Origin: Watersipora subatra | Taxonomy: Eukaryota > Bryozoa > Gymnolaemata > Cheilostomatida > Watersiporidae | Length of the DNA: 64,000 bases | NCBI RefSeq assembly: GCF_963576615.1 | Contig: NC_088713.1 | Coordinates: forward strand, 39,845,776-39,909,775 | Reading direction: 5' to 3' | Shown: one piece after another, positions 35,800 to 48,362 of the stretch | Position numbering within the stretch: the stretch's first letter is position 1 | Layout of the letters: the number at the start of each line of letters is the position of its first letter | The notes under the pieces: model-generated | What the model saw: only the letters and a program-made list of their open reading frames with translations | What the model was told of the DNA's origin: nothing | The model's database searches: none | Position numbers and translations under genes: made by a program

Positions 35800-36430
35800 G
35801 TAGCTACTGATTGAGTGTCTTTGTTTCAATGTCAACTGTATGCATAAAAACATATTTTTATCACGTTTCTTTAAATATCAGCTGGAGTTAGAATGTTTTT
35901 AAGTTTGGGGCGTTCTCAAAATGCCCACAAAACTTTTGGCCAACTTTATTACTGCACTTTTTGCCTTGTTTAAACCTGCGGAAGAAAAAACTTAAAATAT
36001 TTCAGTTTCAACATATTTTCTGTACTAATCATAGAGATAGGACAACTCCAAAAGGATCTAATAGTGCACAACATACAGTATGATCTTTAAGCTGCTATGC
36101 GCACCTACACAGCTCAGGAACTCTACAATCATATTGATGAATGTATAACTATAATTATGGTTGCTTTGCAACTGCGTTAAATTTATTCAATTTAGCTTTG
36201 CGCTTTCCTTGACTTTACTTAAGTGTTCTTTAGGTGTTCTGTTACATCCAATAATACAAATCAATAATACCATCAATATTGTACAGTCATAATGTTTTTA
36301 ATTGTGGAAGTCTACCATGGCAGTAAAACACTGGGGATTCTCAAAACTTGTTTGTTGTTCAACTAAAGTTGTTGCAATCTTATTTCCTGTGAGCTTATCG
36401 ATTTGTTTTAGAGTTTGCTTCTCCACTGAA
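35800..36430. other. no gene seen
   Basis: AT-rich, no recognisable features. Lies just outside the segmental duplication that begins near 36440. Confidence 0.4.
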
Positions 36431-37794
36431 ATTCATAGAGCCATGACAGTAACTTGAGTGTATCCTCAGAGAGTAATTATCCTCTCTTGTCAGTAGTAAT
36501 GGGATAAGTCCTACAAAGTGTTGATTACCCTCGAAATATGCAAACTGCACATGCACCGGCAGTAAAGTCAGAAATGAGTTATCTTCTTCTTTTAGTAGGG
36601 ATGAGATAACTCTGAGGAATTATTGCTAATTCATGGAATTTGAAAAAATTCACATCACATCAATCATCACTGGCGATGGAATGGCAAAATTATATTTGTT
36701 TTTGTGTCATTGCTAGCAAATGAAGTATGTTTAAATCAAAAATGATTCGATTTTTGGTCAAATGGTTTAAAAAGAAATTGGAAATTGTTCTTTTAGAATC
36801 AGTATCTGGAACCCATCTTTCTAAACTATTTTATTATAAAAAAATACATGTGACTTTGAGAGTATAGATAAGTCTCTCATAATGATCTAGAGAAAGGTGT
36901 GTAAAGGATTTTGTGTATAATAGGAACTTATATGCATACAAAACAGTGGCGACTGTTGGATTGGTACAGAAAGCCTGAACAATATGATACAATTAGTGCA
37001 AGGTAAAACAACTGCATGACATAGAACTGATACCAAACATTATTGAGACAAATAAAATAGTAGAAGTTACACATTGCGCAGATTCATATCATATCAGAAA
37101 ACCCACACACTGATGATATTCATTTCAAATTTTATGAACTACAAGATTTAGAATGCATGAACTACACAGAGTAAACTCAGATATGATGCCATCTGGTTCT
37201 TCAACATTATTGACATAAACCAGAGTAACATATTATAAGCAGTCTAATGAGAATGTCTTTATATGAATACCACAAAATAAAAATATAATATGGTAGATAG
37301 AGTTTTTATGTTTGACAAGCCATCTCTCGGAGCAGTAATATCATAAGGGATCAAAACGGCTATAAGGCCTGTCACTACCTTGAAATTTGTCTTTCAATTG
37401 GTCACGAAACGCTACAGTTGCCAATAGACCCGAAGACTGGCAGGGCAGAAAAGAGTTAGCAGGCGATTAATCAGGGTCAGGGGGGTTGTATCCAGGAAAC
37501 AAGAAGAGTTTCTTTTGAAGAGTACAACTCATATCTGGTTGTTGACCATTTCCATAGCGTATGCTTTGTTTTCTCACTTTCTCCCTAATCTATTGTAGCA
37601 GAAGACAGTGACAGTCAGTATACATTGGTAATGGTTCCATGAATATAGAGACACCAATACATAAGATACTTTTTTACAATTATCTGTGAAGGCAAATTGA
37701 ACACTTCAGCTAAAACCATTTTCCATAACCATAAAACTATCAGGTGTTAACGTAAGATCACCTGAAAATGCAGTTTCTTGTGCATTTCAGTAAA

Positions 37795-39170
37795 AGATTT
37801 GTCACAACGTGTTAACTAATTTCCAACAAACTATGGCTGAAGTTTTTTTTAAACATCTCAAATAAGTAGATACATGTTTACAGTTTTCATTCAAATAGTT
37901 TGATTCTATGTTGCTCTAGCAGTATTTAACATAGTTTCATGCATAAATTTATTCCAGTTTTAAAATAAAGGACCTCAGTAGACCTGTAGTTAAAGTCGAA
38001 AAGAAAAATGGCAGAAAATTTTGTTTAGAATTGAAGCAATTACTAGGAAAAGATGAGTAAATATCTGAAGATCATTTTTTTTAAATCTCGGAAAAGGTTT
38101 AGAAGTTATCACAAAATAGCTCTTTTGTATTTTCTATTTACACCCTGGAAAATTACACATGACGAAATGTAAAAAAATGTTTATCATCGGATATGGTGCA
38201 GTAACCCCTCTCCACTTGGAAGCCCACCTTTTGTTCTTTGTGAATAAACAATATTTATTAAAAACTGAAAATAAAGCTAATTTAATTATCTATATGTAAA
38301 AAATTAATATAAATAAATCCCTTTCCTATTCTGACCTAATGAGATTCTCCTGTAAGCATTGGTGTGCTAGCATAAGTCAAAACTCACTGTTCTCATGCTG
38401 TGCTATGTTTTTTTAGGTTTAAAAGCAAAATTTACTTGCTGCACTATTAAACATGCCTTTAAAATGTTCACTACTCTCCAAACTGTGTGATGAGCTTAAG
38501 ATGAAAAAAGAAAACTCATGCAATTTAAGAAAATGTATCTGTATTCGTTATGATAAATTTTGTTTTAAAAGTTATACTTTCTCCCATGTTTACAATTATG
38601 TGACTTTCTCACAGCAACCTCAATTAGACACAAGTCTGAAGTTTAAACTAATTTTTAACCAACTATGTTCGAAGCTTTGTGAAACATCTTGAATAATTAC
38701 ATACATGTTCACAGTTTCTCTTCATAAAGTTGGGTTCAATGTTGCTTTAATAAACTTTGACAGTTTATTATTTATACGTTTCCTTCAATGTTAAAACTGT
38801 GGACTTCAAACAGGAATGGCAATATAAGTGAAAAATGTAAATGGCAATGTTCTTGTTGAGGACTAGGACAAATACTTGCAAAATATGAGTAAATTTTTTC
38901 AGATTAGATATTTCAGAAAAATATCTGGTGAGCTCTTGTGGCTATCACAAGCAAAATGACTCTTTTGAATTATCTACCATGTAAAATCACTCATGACAAA
39001 ATGTCAAAAAAGCATCTATCATGGAATCTGGTATAGTAACTCCTTGTTAATTCACTATTCACTTTCCTGATCTCAGTACTTTGCAGTTAAAAATGTTCAA
39101 TAAAAAATAAAAACCTTAAAAAATTAATTAAAATCAAACATAAGTTAAAATGCAAAAATACATATACAAA
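37795..39170. repeat. ~0.8-kb internal tandem duplication
   Basis: The blocks 'aactaattt..aaccaactatg...gaagtt', 'aaacatct.gaataa.ta.atacatgtt.acagtt' and 'tttta.aactgtggactt' occur at about 37815-37985 and again at about 38645-38815. The following 'cacccatgacaaaatgt.aaaaaa' blocks also repeat (38155, 38990). A third partial copy lies at 39240-39480. These lie between the last two caspase exons of the downstream cassette and account for part of its extra length. Confidence 0.65.
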
Positions 39171-39734
39171 GAATACATAAAGTCTCTTTAATAGCCACAC
39201 ATGAAAAACCGGCATAAGCATCAGCGTGCCAGCAGCAGTCAGCATTTGCTATTTTAATGCTGTGCTATGCTTTTCAAGTGTGCAAGTGAAACGTTCTTGT
39301 GACACCATTCAGTGGGCCTCTCAAGTGTTTACTACTTTCAAAATCATGTAATGAACTTAAAACAAAGATAAATGCTTACAAGTCAATAATAAATATGTGT
39401 TTACTAGGCCTATATATGATAAAGGTAGTAAAAAGTTATACCCCCTCTCGTGTTTACAATCATGTGATTTCCTTATCACAATGAACACAGTTAATTACAA
39501 CTACAAATATTTAAACTAGAAAAAGCCCAACCTATGCCCCTGCTACATACATGTAAATGCATTTTTGAGCTTAAAATACTGGAAATGAAAGTGAAATATG
39601 AACTGAAAACCAATGAAGATAATTTCAATTTACTTACTCATTGTATAAATAATAAACATATGTTTAGCCCTTCCGCTACCAAAAACGTATTTATGTGTTT
39701 TCTAGGGTCGGGTGCCACAGAGGCATAATTTCGA

Positions 39735-39821
39735 TTTTTCCAGCAATTGCGTAGCAACTTCATTTTCTTATTAATTGACAACATAACCCATATATGCATA
39801 TATGTATAGATATATAAATAG

Positions 39822-39854
<33 letters not shown>

Positions 39855-40106
39855 CTTGTATATATATACATGTATATATATACTTGTATACAGTAGATGC
39901 AGTATGAACAGTCTCTTGCATGAAAGTGCTCAATATTAAAATATTAAAATAGAGCGATGTAAGTGCTCAATATTAAAATAGAGCGATGTAAATATATAAC
40001 CCATATATGCATATATATATACTTGTATATATATATGCATATATGGGTTATGTTGTCAACAAATAAGAAAATGAAGTTACTACGCAATTGCTGGATATAT
40101 ATACAG

Positions 40107-40148
<42 letters not shown>

Positions 40149-40154
40149 GTATAT

Positions 40155-40245
<91 letters not shown>
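39735..40245. repeat. TA array flanked by a ~60-bp inverted repeat
   Basis: 'ccagcaattgcgtagcaact' with 'tcattttcttatta' and 'gacaacataaccc' lies at 39739-39792. Its reverse complement lies at 40043-40096. Between them are TA/TATG repeats and two direct copies of 'gtgctcaatattaaaatag' (about 39927 and 39963). A long (TA)n array follows to 40245. The arms could extrude as a hairpin. Confidence 0.8.
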
Positions 40246-40247
<2 letters not shown>

Positions 40248-43200
40248 CTTATGGTGGATTGAACTTGAGTTCAGGGCTTTTACTTTATCTCGATTTTCAA
40301 AGTTTTGAGAAACACTTACAAAGTTGCTGCAACACTGCAGTGAAACGAGTTCTGTTGGGCCTATTTTGGTTTTTTCATCGCTATCAATGAAATACTTGCC
40401 TTAGCTGTCTAAAATTTCTTTATAGTCAATCCAAATATATTTTTCCATTAAATATTTAGGTTCCGTAGATATTTTTAAACATATTATGCTCATTCACCAG
40501 TCAATAAGTTTCATAGACTCCGAGCCACTTTTTTTATCTGAACCTCCCCAGATTCTGGCACTTGGATCGTGTAAGCGTTTGCACAAAAGTGCCAAAATGG
40601 CACCCAAAGAGCCAATAAGTCATGCAGTGGCTTATGCTGATCAGTCATAAAACATGCTGTTAATACATGTCAACTGAAAATTAACAAATAACCAAAATTG
40701 GTTATTTTATATCATTGTCAACCTCAACCAAGAGAATTGCAACCATATTCCTGCCAAACTGTAAGGAATGCGATATAAGTGTATGAATCCTGCCAAAAGC
40801 TGTTGTTAGATTTTATAAACTTTATTTGGTCGATGTAAAAAGTCTTTTTTCTCATTACTACACTTTTGTCAGTTGGATTGGGGCGAACATCGGCATATTA
40901 TTAATAAACCAATGCTTAATACGTAAAATAGAGTTAGAAGACAAAATTTTCATTATAAATAGGTTACTCTTACCTGTCTCTCAAACAGAGTCTTGAGGTC
41001 TCGATGGCAGGAATGTTTGAAAAGGGACTCAACAACAGCATTAATAAACCAGGAGCCGAATTGCGGGTGTCTATATGCCGAGTGACCTGTCACATTGGAA
41101 TAGAGTTTGAGCGCTCAACTAGCTATGGAGGTAGGTCAAGACAATCCTTTAGCATAGCATGTACTTGATACTAAGTAGGTTTACCTTTACAAGCTCACAA
41201 GAGCCAACAAGATCTAAAGAAATAGTTAAAATAAATGTTCAAAGAAATATGTTAATGAACAGCAAATGTATTCTCAATCATTCTAATTTTAAAAATTTTT
41301 ATTTGAAGCTGTAGTTAGTCATGGCATTTACCAGAAAAACTCACTTTCCAGATTAGCAGGTCATCAGTGCTCAAAACTGCATGAGACCCCAGTGGGTCCA
41401 TAAGATCAGAGGATGTGCTTGACCCTGAAGGTGTTGATAGGGATGCAGCTGAAGAAAGAGGAACTGTACTTGTAGATAAACCAGAAACCGATGGAGGAGA
41501 AGAACTTGGATGAGATGATGAAGCAGTAGGTTGATGGTCATTCACTACTCTGTCTTGCAGTCCTACAATAATAAAAATGCTATTGTTATTTGAGACATGT
41601 CATATATATTGTTTGTCGGAGGTTTAGTATTTTTAGTAACCAATTATAGGAAAAGTTAGAATAAAAGCATTTTGCCTTACAATATATAAACCATCGAGTA
41701 GATAACATGACTAGACTCTTACCAATATATGTAGGTTTCACGCTGATTGTGAGCCTTTTTCAAACCTGCCCATTATATTCCAATTGTCAAAAAGGTTTAG
41801 TCAAGAATTGCTTGGTGTTAATATAACAGTCGAGCCCAAAACCAATTTTACACAGAAATAAATTTTGTCAGACAATGGTCAGTCTGGGGACAATTTTAAA
41901 CAGATTATAAATTTGGGTACCTTAAGCAGTTACTCCTCACAGCGAATCACATTTCCAATTAAAGTAAACACTTAATTTGTTTATACATTTATGCATCTTT
42001 TTTGTTATGGTTGCAAACACAAGTAATAATTTTTTGACAGAGAATGTGCTTCAAAAAATGGTAGAGGTAATTTTAAGCTGTTTCCTTTTAGGCCTGTAAA
42101 TAGGGAAGGTGCTCCAAACACTTATTTATCGGATACGCGGCTGTTTACACTTACACTTACATAAGTCAAATGAAAATAAAAAATTACAAAAAGTTAAGTT
42201 AGCAAAAAGCTGGAAGATAATTGCTATAATTGAACTAGAATATTCTAAGTGCTTATTATAATAATTAAAATGTTTCTATAATAATTGACACTGGAGCTGT
42301 CTGCAAAACTTGCTCTGCCTAAATATAACACTGTTGGCACATCAGCTGGCGGGAATGCAGTTTAAAAGTAACAAAAAGCAGCAGAAACCAAGTAACTCAC
42401 TTCCAGAGCATGCCTGAATAATCACTAGTTTTGGTTTCCTGGCCATCGCTGGAAAATTCTGAGCATTTAAAGCTTAATTTATTTCTTTTCTTTTCACAAT
42501 TCTTTCATCAGTGCCATATACGCCTGTCTCAGAACCATGACTAAGGATGACCAACACAAACATCCCATAGTTTACATGTTCAGGCCTTCTTGTCTCATTT
42601 CTGATCATCTCCCACATGCGCTGAAAAGCAACAATTAAAAGCTTTTAATCTGGAAATTTGGTTAAATAATTGTATTTACAAATAGATTTGTGACACCTAT
42701 ACAGAATCAATACATTGTTGAGTCTAATTTTTAGGTTCAATTAAACTGTCAAAAGTGCTTGGCAGAAATATCTTAGAAAAATACCAACTATTTTACACTA
42801 TGGTAAAATTTAACAAAACTTGTATCTTTTTTATTTACGTTGCTACCATACTCAGCCTTGGTTGGGGTTTCATTCATTTTAATCATATAGCCAACAGCAC
42901 ACGGCCTACAGACTCTTGCGTGCTCATTTGTAATGCTAGTTTCTAGAATGTCTTCCTAATAAAAATCCAAGAACGTGCTTATAGATGGCGGTGGTCGCTA
43001 ATGCATGTAAATGCATCCACAGCAATCCACAGAGAATTAACTACAGCATCATTTCTATCGACATGTAAATTTAATAAAAACTATTTGTCAACAGCAACCC
43101 ATAAATTCATTTACCAAACGCTAAGTTTCAAGTTCAAACTTTACACACATGTACAAAATGTTGCTACATGTACATGTACCTGTTTTCAGGCCTTCAATGA

Positions 43201-43904
43201 ACACATTGGTAGGCCGCCTAAGTAGTATGACTGTAAGTATTCGAATGTAAATATCAAATGATTACTCTAGTTATCTCCTATTTCAGACTGCGCTCTGTTA
43301 ACGCGTATATAACACATGTAACTCAATTTACTATACATTGATTTCTACTAAAGTTTTCACTAATTACATACCGTAACAAATATTTAACACAAAGATTAAC
43401 TGCTCGGTTATCAAAAATACAACAAATGGCTGCATGTAAATAGTTTAATCATTTAGAAGAACTTACAATTATAACTATGAATGAAAAGAAAGCAGATCAC
43501 AGAAGTGCACCAGCAGTCGGTAGCATATGCTAGTGCTTCTAATCTCTCACTGCTACAATAGCATTTATGCATAAAAACACATACATGTACACATGCAATT
43601 AAATAATTTATGTTTGCTGAAACAAAGCCATAGCAATTGCAAAATATACATAGTTTGACTAAAATTTCTTAGTTTACAAGTTACATACATACAGTGATGT
43701 AGTGCTATCCTAACTCTCCCTAACTAAGTTATGGTTAAAAAGATTTGTGCGTTGTATAAGTAAAACTATAGATAGGGTTAAACAATTTTAGACTGCCAAT
43801 TCTCAAGGTATATTATAGCTCTATTTCGATATTATTTTCTCAACTTATTTATTACTACAGATGTGCTCATTTCTCTTATCATATACATGTACATTAGTTT
43901 CATG

Positions 43905-44040
43905 CCCTGTAGGCTTTGGCCGCCAGGGCTTTGCCCCGGACCCTACTGGGGGGCTTACATCGCCCCCCCCCAGGCCCCCAGTGATTCCAACCGCCACTAC
44001 GTGGCTGTGGAGTTGCCTTGGTCGCCTACCTCCACTAATC
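43905..44040 (+). repeat. GC-rich insert in AT-rich DNA
   Basis: About 130 bp with CCGCCAGGGCTTTGCCCCGG, a run of nine or more C, and GGCCCCCAG, well above the GC level of its surroundings. It has no counterpart in the paralogous duplication. I take it to be part of an interspersed repeat. The family is unknown to me. Confidence 0.5.
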
Positions 44041-44487
44041 TCAACTTTAGAGTTATGGTAAAAAGAAGGTTAGCACTACATCACTGCATAGATACATTAC
44101 ACAGTTATGAATAATATTTATACATATAAAATTAGTCATCAACATGAAAATCTAATTTCAAACTGTTCCTTGCTGACTATCATCCTTCAAACAAAAACAT
44201 AGCAAATCTACATGTCAATATAACTTAAATAGATTGTCATAAACATGTTTTAAATAATAAAAATATGTTCTATATCTCTGTTTTTGACATTTGAGATTTC
44301 AGAGACCATTTCAAGAATCAATATGATCCTGTTAAAGTTTAACGAGAAATTTAGCCTGACTGTGACATAAAGCCTGAAAAGTGCATTTTTATTCTAGCAT
44401 AAAAATTCAAAGGGGTAAAATTAAAAAGTAATAAAAAACTTTGAAACATTAACAATAACGTTTTAATTTGATGTATGTAGTCTTTAC

Positions 44488-44666
44488 CTGTCTTATCACT
44501 TTTGTGAATCTGCATAATTACTTCTGGAGTTGAAAACAAAGGAACACGAACAATAAAATCTTTAGTCGCCATGAGGACTTCTGGTTTAGGTAGATGTCGA
44601 TATGGGTGTGATATTTTGGTTATAACTTTTGCCAGAGACCTTGTTGTGGCATATTTGTACATTTTT
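44488..44666 (-). CDS. isolated exon-like open frame, unknown
   Basis: Between a good acceptor (tttttgcctaccag) and a good donor (AGACAG|GTAAAG), the minus strand reads YATTRSLAKVITKISHPYRH, then LPKPEVLMATKDFIVRVPLF. The end vaguely resembles a caspase p10 terminus. Its phases (2 in, 1 out) do not fit the neighbouring caspase exons, and both cassettes have clear terminal exons elsewhere. It lies in the interval between the two duplicated copies. It could be an orphan exon or part of a mobile element. Confidence 0.25.
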
Positions 44667-44869
44667 CTGGTAGGCAAAAAATATTATTTTTAACTAATCA
44701 AAGATTTTCCTCTATGACTTAAAAATGACGATGCCAGGAGTAGGAAAATTTCATATGCGAGATAGCTCGCGTTGGGTGCCTGGCAAAGCTATAAATACCC
44801 GAGTAACCTCGAGTCGGGTGCAAATGAGCTAAAAGGTCACTATTGCTAACTTAACCTTGTCATCACTAA

Positions 44870-45910
44870 GTCTGTTCCTCTCAGAAACTCCTTAGTCGAC
44901 CCAAACTGATAGATGCCAGATGATGCCAGTTCAGGACAGGAAGGAGGATGTAATAGCAAGTGCTGATGATCATTGTTGATTGTTCCTATTGTTTTGGCAG
45001 GTTTAATAAAGATTCTATAGTAGTAGCTTTAATATTTTCTGTACAATGCTAATTTTATCTCTTGAAATTGTAAGAGCTCATCAAAAACCTACAGCAAAGT
45101 CTGTGCACAAATTCTGCAAGTCAAAGTTGATTAAAATTTTGTCTAGCTTGGTGAAAATACCATTAGTTGTAGAAAGGGTTGTGCTTGAGCACTTCCAACA
45201 TTTCTATACTTTGAAAAATTTAGTTTTCATCAAGCCATCATTACACTGATTTGTATATTTGCTGTATGTAAGAGCATGTTTGGGTCAACAGACTTCAAAT
45301 ATACATATTTTACCCAATACACTTATTATTCTGATAAACAAATTATAATGATTACAATGAGGGTTCAAATTGCAAACAAAAATTGTCAAAAAAATTTTAC
45401 ATGGGGTTCAAACTTGTAAGGAATAATAGTCATGACTGGAAAAAAGATATTTGTTGCTATTGATGTAGCACTAGAAAAACACGCTGCAATAACAGGAACG
45501 CCGGAGCAGGAAGGAAAAGCCTTGATTTTTTGCCAAAGGTCATTAAGGAAAGCAATCTAAGAGGTGCCTAGACAAACATAAGTATTATTCATTCTTTCAA
45601 TAAGGACTGGCTCCGTATACCACTGACAACCATTTTTGCAAAATCAACTGGGACTAATTTAGATCACCTTGTAATGTAAAGGTCAGTAAACCTAGTTCAA
45701 GAGCAACAGGATGTGCAGATAGAAGGGGTGTTAGATCTAAAGTTAATTGAGCTGACAACTTAAGGTTTTCAACTCAGGATGATGTACCGCAAGCAACACG
45801 ATCTCACAAGGCAAAATATGTGGTTGGTGGAATTATGTATTGACCTATCAGCACACCAGTCTTTATACCGGGGTCTGTTAAAACGCCGGGAGAATCGATG
45901 TGTCTCCTCA
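44870..45910 (-). mobile_element. mariner-family transposon relic, copy 2
   Basis: At about 44970-44890 the minus strand reads LLHPPSCPELASSGIYQFGS, then TKEFLRG, the same mariner motif as at 27000-28860. The two copies share 'ttgttgattg.t.ctattgttttggcaggtttaat', 'ccaaaggtcattaagga' and 'attctttcaataa.gactggctcc.tat' blocks in order. It lies between the two copies of the caspase segmental duplication. Confidence 0.7.
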
Positions 45911-45919
45911 TCCTGTTTG

Positions 45920-48240
45920 TTTAGCGTAAGTACTTAAATTTAAGTTTAAATGTGGATGAGGTGCTTGATAAATGCAAAAAAATGAGTAGAAAACATTTTG
46001 TTTTTGCAAAAAATATTTAGTTTAGTATGTCGGCAGAATTATCTAATTAGCGGCATGAACATTAGATTATTTTCTAGCCTTACTATAAATTTGTTGGAAG
46101 TTATAAAATATATGTGGCTGCAAAACAAAAGTGAAAAAAATTAATTTATATTAACAATCAAGGTCTATGCTCCCCTTATATATAAATTCATGTAAATGGT
46201 TGCAGGGGCTCCCATCCAAAAGTAATAATTTTTTTGCTAGCAGTAATGAGATAACTCCTAAGTAACACTGGCAGTTGCTACAAGTGGCAATATATGCATT
46301 CACCAACTTTGGGTGTGGGATGGTTCAAAATAGTACCCTCAACTGGAAAACCTAATGATTGTCATAATCAAATATAAAATTTTTTATTGCACTCAATTGC
46401 AATCAATTTTTATTAATTAGTTTTGGAAACTACTAGTTTCCCACAGAAATACATTCACTAACAATTGCTAAGACGATAGTTCAAAATTTATCTTTCAAAA
46501 AGCAGTCATCTTCCCTTGTCAGTAGTAATGAGATAACTGCCAAGAATGGTTGGTAATCCTTGAAATTTTAAAATGCACATCAATTATCACGGGTGAAAGA
46601 AACGTTCAAATATCTGTGTTTCCCTAGACTGCCCTAATATCTATGATCAAGGAGTTGAAAGATTTTGGTGGCCTGACTAAAAATTTAGTATCTCTCCATG
46701 AGTATATATGCTGATAAATGCATCATTAATGTCTATTAACACTTGTTCTGCATTTATTAATTAATATAATAATTGTTTACAGAGTAGAGTCACACAATCT
46801 CATCAGAAAAATCAAAGTAATACTAATACGAAAAAGAATTATATTTCCAGTTGAGACAACAAACTGTTTTTATTTACTTTCAAAACTCAATAAATTTTTA
46901 TGCTGTCTTTTAGTCACAGTCAACAAACTTTAATAACCAGCCTCCTAAATAACTTTGTCTTTGATGAAATGTTTTATAATGATATTTTACACATTCTGTA
47001 CATAGGATAAAACATGGCAAAAACTTTGTCAGTGTTCCAAGGGCAAAAAGCTCATTTTATTTGTTAGCAATACAAAACTATTGCTTTTAGTTTAAAATAT
47101 CTTGGCTTATTTTTATTAATGAAAGGAATTTCAAAAACATATCGAGATAATTTTACTTAAGCACACTGAGAATTCTGTAACATATCGTTTACAGTCAAAC
47201 ACTTTAAAAACTTGGTTTTTTCCATTATTTCAAGTCAGTCATTTAAGGATTGATAATTTCAAATTCAAGTCTGTCTATACTAACTATGACTAACGTTATA
47301 GAATTTACGGCACTTGATAGCCGTCAATTATCAATTCATTTTAGAAATTGCAAGTTTCTCACAAAAATATTTACATGCACAATTGTTATGATAACAGCTC
47401 AAGAAGCCTGTCCAAAAGCAGTTATCTTCTCTTGTCAGTAGAAATGACATGACATCTAAGAATAGTTAAAAATCTTTAAAACCTAGAAAATCATAACTGG
47501 TGATTGAATTTATATCATTATTTTTAAAATGCTTTTGATAACATAGAAATGGTTTTGACTCAACGACTGTTTTATTTTGGTTCGAATGGTTTACAAAGGT
47601 AATACAAGTCGTTCGTGCAGAATCAGAATATGGAACCAATCACTCTTAACTATTTTATTATAATTAAATCTTCTGTGGTCGTGAAAGTACATGTACAGAT
47701 GACTTCTCACAAAGATCAAGAGAAGTGTGTGTAAAAAGCTTTGTATGTAATAAAAAGTGATGCGCATCCAAAATTGCAACAATTGTTTGATTGGTACAGA
47801 AAACGCATACAATATGTCAAAAAAGTGCAAAATAAATTAGTCTCATGGCATAGAACTAATACCAAACATTGGTACAAAACATAACGTCAAGCAAGTCACA
47901 TTCTGATCTTATTCTAAACTTATGGACTTATTGGTTCAGAATGTATGAAATACACCAAGTAACCTTTTCACAAAAATTATCCTGTTCTTCAATATTGACA
48001 AAGTAAATCAGAATAACATGATATAATATATATAATATGAATATGCTAATGTAATATGACAATGTAAGATTAAAATATGAGAGAGTTTCCATGTTTGACA
48101 AGTCATTCCTCAAAGCAGCGTCAAAGGGGATAAAAAAGGATGAAAGACTTGTCACTACCATAAATTTGTTTTTCATTTGGTCAGTAAACACGACGACTGT
48201 CTATAGATATGAAGAGGGGTAATCCAGCAGAGGATTAGCA
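45920..48240. other. 3' flank of the Roco-caspase gene; no other gene seen
   Basis: From about 46480 this is the upstream-copy side of the segmental duplication. It should contain the 3' UTR. A polyadenylation site cannot be assigned with confidence. Small frames at 47250, 47591 and 47928 resemble nothing. Confidence 0.45.
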
Positions 48241-48245
48241 GGTGA

Positions 48246-48362
48246 TTAATCAGGGTCAGGTGGGTTGTATCCAGGGAACAAGAAGAGCTTTTTTTGAAGC
48301 GTGCTGATCATAATTGGATTTTGACCACCTTGATGATGTATGCTTCGGTTTCTTACTTTCTT
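48246..48362 (-). CDS. Roco-caspase exon 10 (p10 end and stop)
   Basis: A 117-nt exon after 'aatagattcag', phase 0. It reads KKVRNRSIHHQGGQNPIMIS, then TLQKKLFLFPGYNPPDPD and TAA (48246-48248). The 'q.P...sTL.kkLfFp' end is the last strand of the caspase fold. This block is conserved in the paralogue at 37467-37580, in contrast to flanking introns, which supports its being coding. Confidence 0.9.
   Translation of the reverse strand, partial: KKVRNRSIHHQGGQNPIMISTLQKKLFLFPGYNPPDPD

Larger units (their letters stand above)
37467..42620 (-). pseudogene. second caspase 3' cassette (p20 catalytic, linker and p10 exons) with a stop
   Basis: Four exons: 42401-42620, 41332-41562, 40974-41086 and 37467-37580. 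The first three have exactly the same lengths (220, 231, 113) and phases as exons of the Roco-caspase gene upstream. The last is one codon shorter. The catalytic motifs remain: LSHGSETG (His) and IIQACSGS (Cys). YRHPQFGSWF keeps the S1-pocket Arg. The p10 end reads LQKKLFLFPGYNPPDPD and a TAA stop. However, the p20 exon has an in-frame TAA (42474-42476) where the other copy has Asn, between the His and the Cys. No p20 N-terminal exon or Roco exon lies between this cassette and 46 kb. It is a tandem 3' duplicate, either decaying or serving as an alternative 3' end. Confidence 0.85.
36440..43600. repeat. segmental duplication, downstream copy (partner 46480-51880)
   Basis: Coding and non-coding blocks occur in the same order and orientation in both copies. 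Examples are the 'cttgtcagtagtaatg.gata' blocks at 36497 and 46518, the last caspase exon at 37467 and 48246, the p10 exon at 40974 and 49684, the linker exon at 41332 and 50004, and the p20 exon at 42401 and 50487. Intronic 'ctttcaagcttttaat', 'tgtttgcaggccttcaatgaacacattggtag' type blocks also match. The offset falls from about 10.8 kb to about 8.1 kb because this copy has extra internal repeats and a TA array. Homology fades near 43600 and 51880. Confidence 0.85.

Noticed and set aside
44488..44666. This exon as the caspase p10 C-terminus
   Set aside because: It has a vague resemblance (PKPEVLM..KDFIVRVPLF), but its phase does not fit CAG|. A far better terminal exon in correct phase exists at 48246-48362 with a paralogue at 37467-37580.
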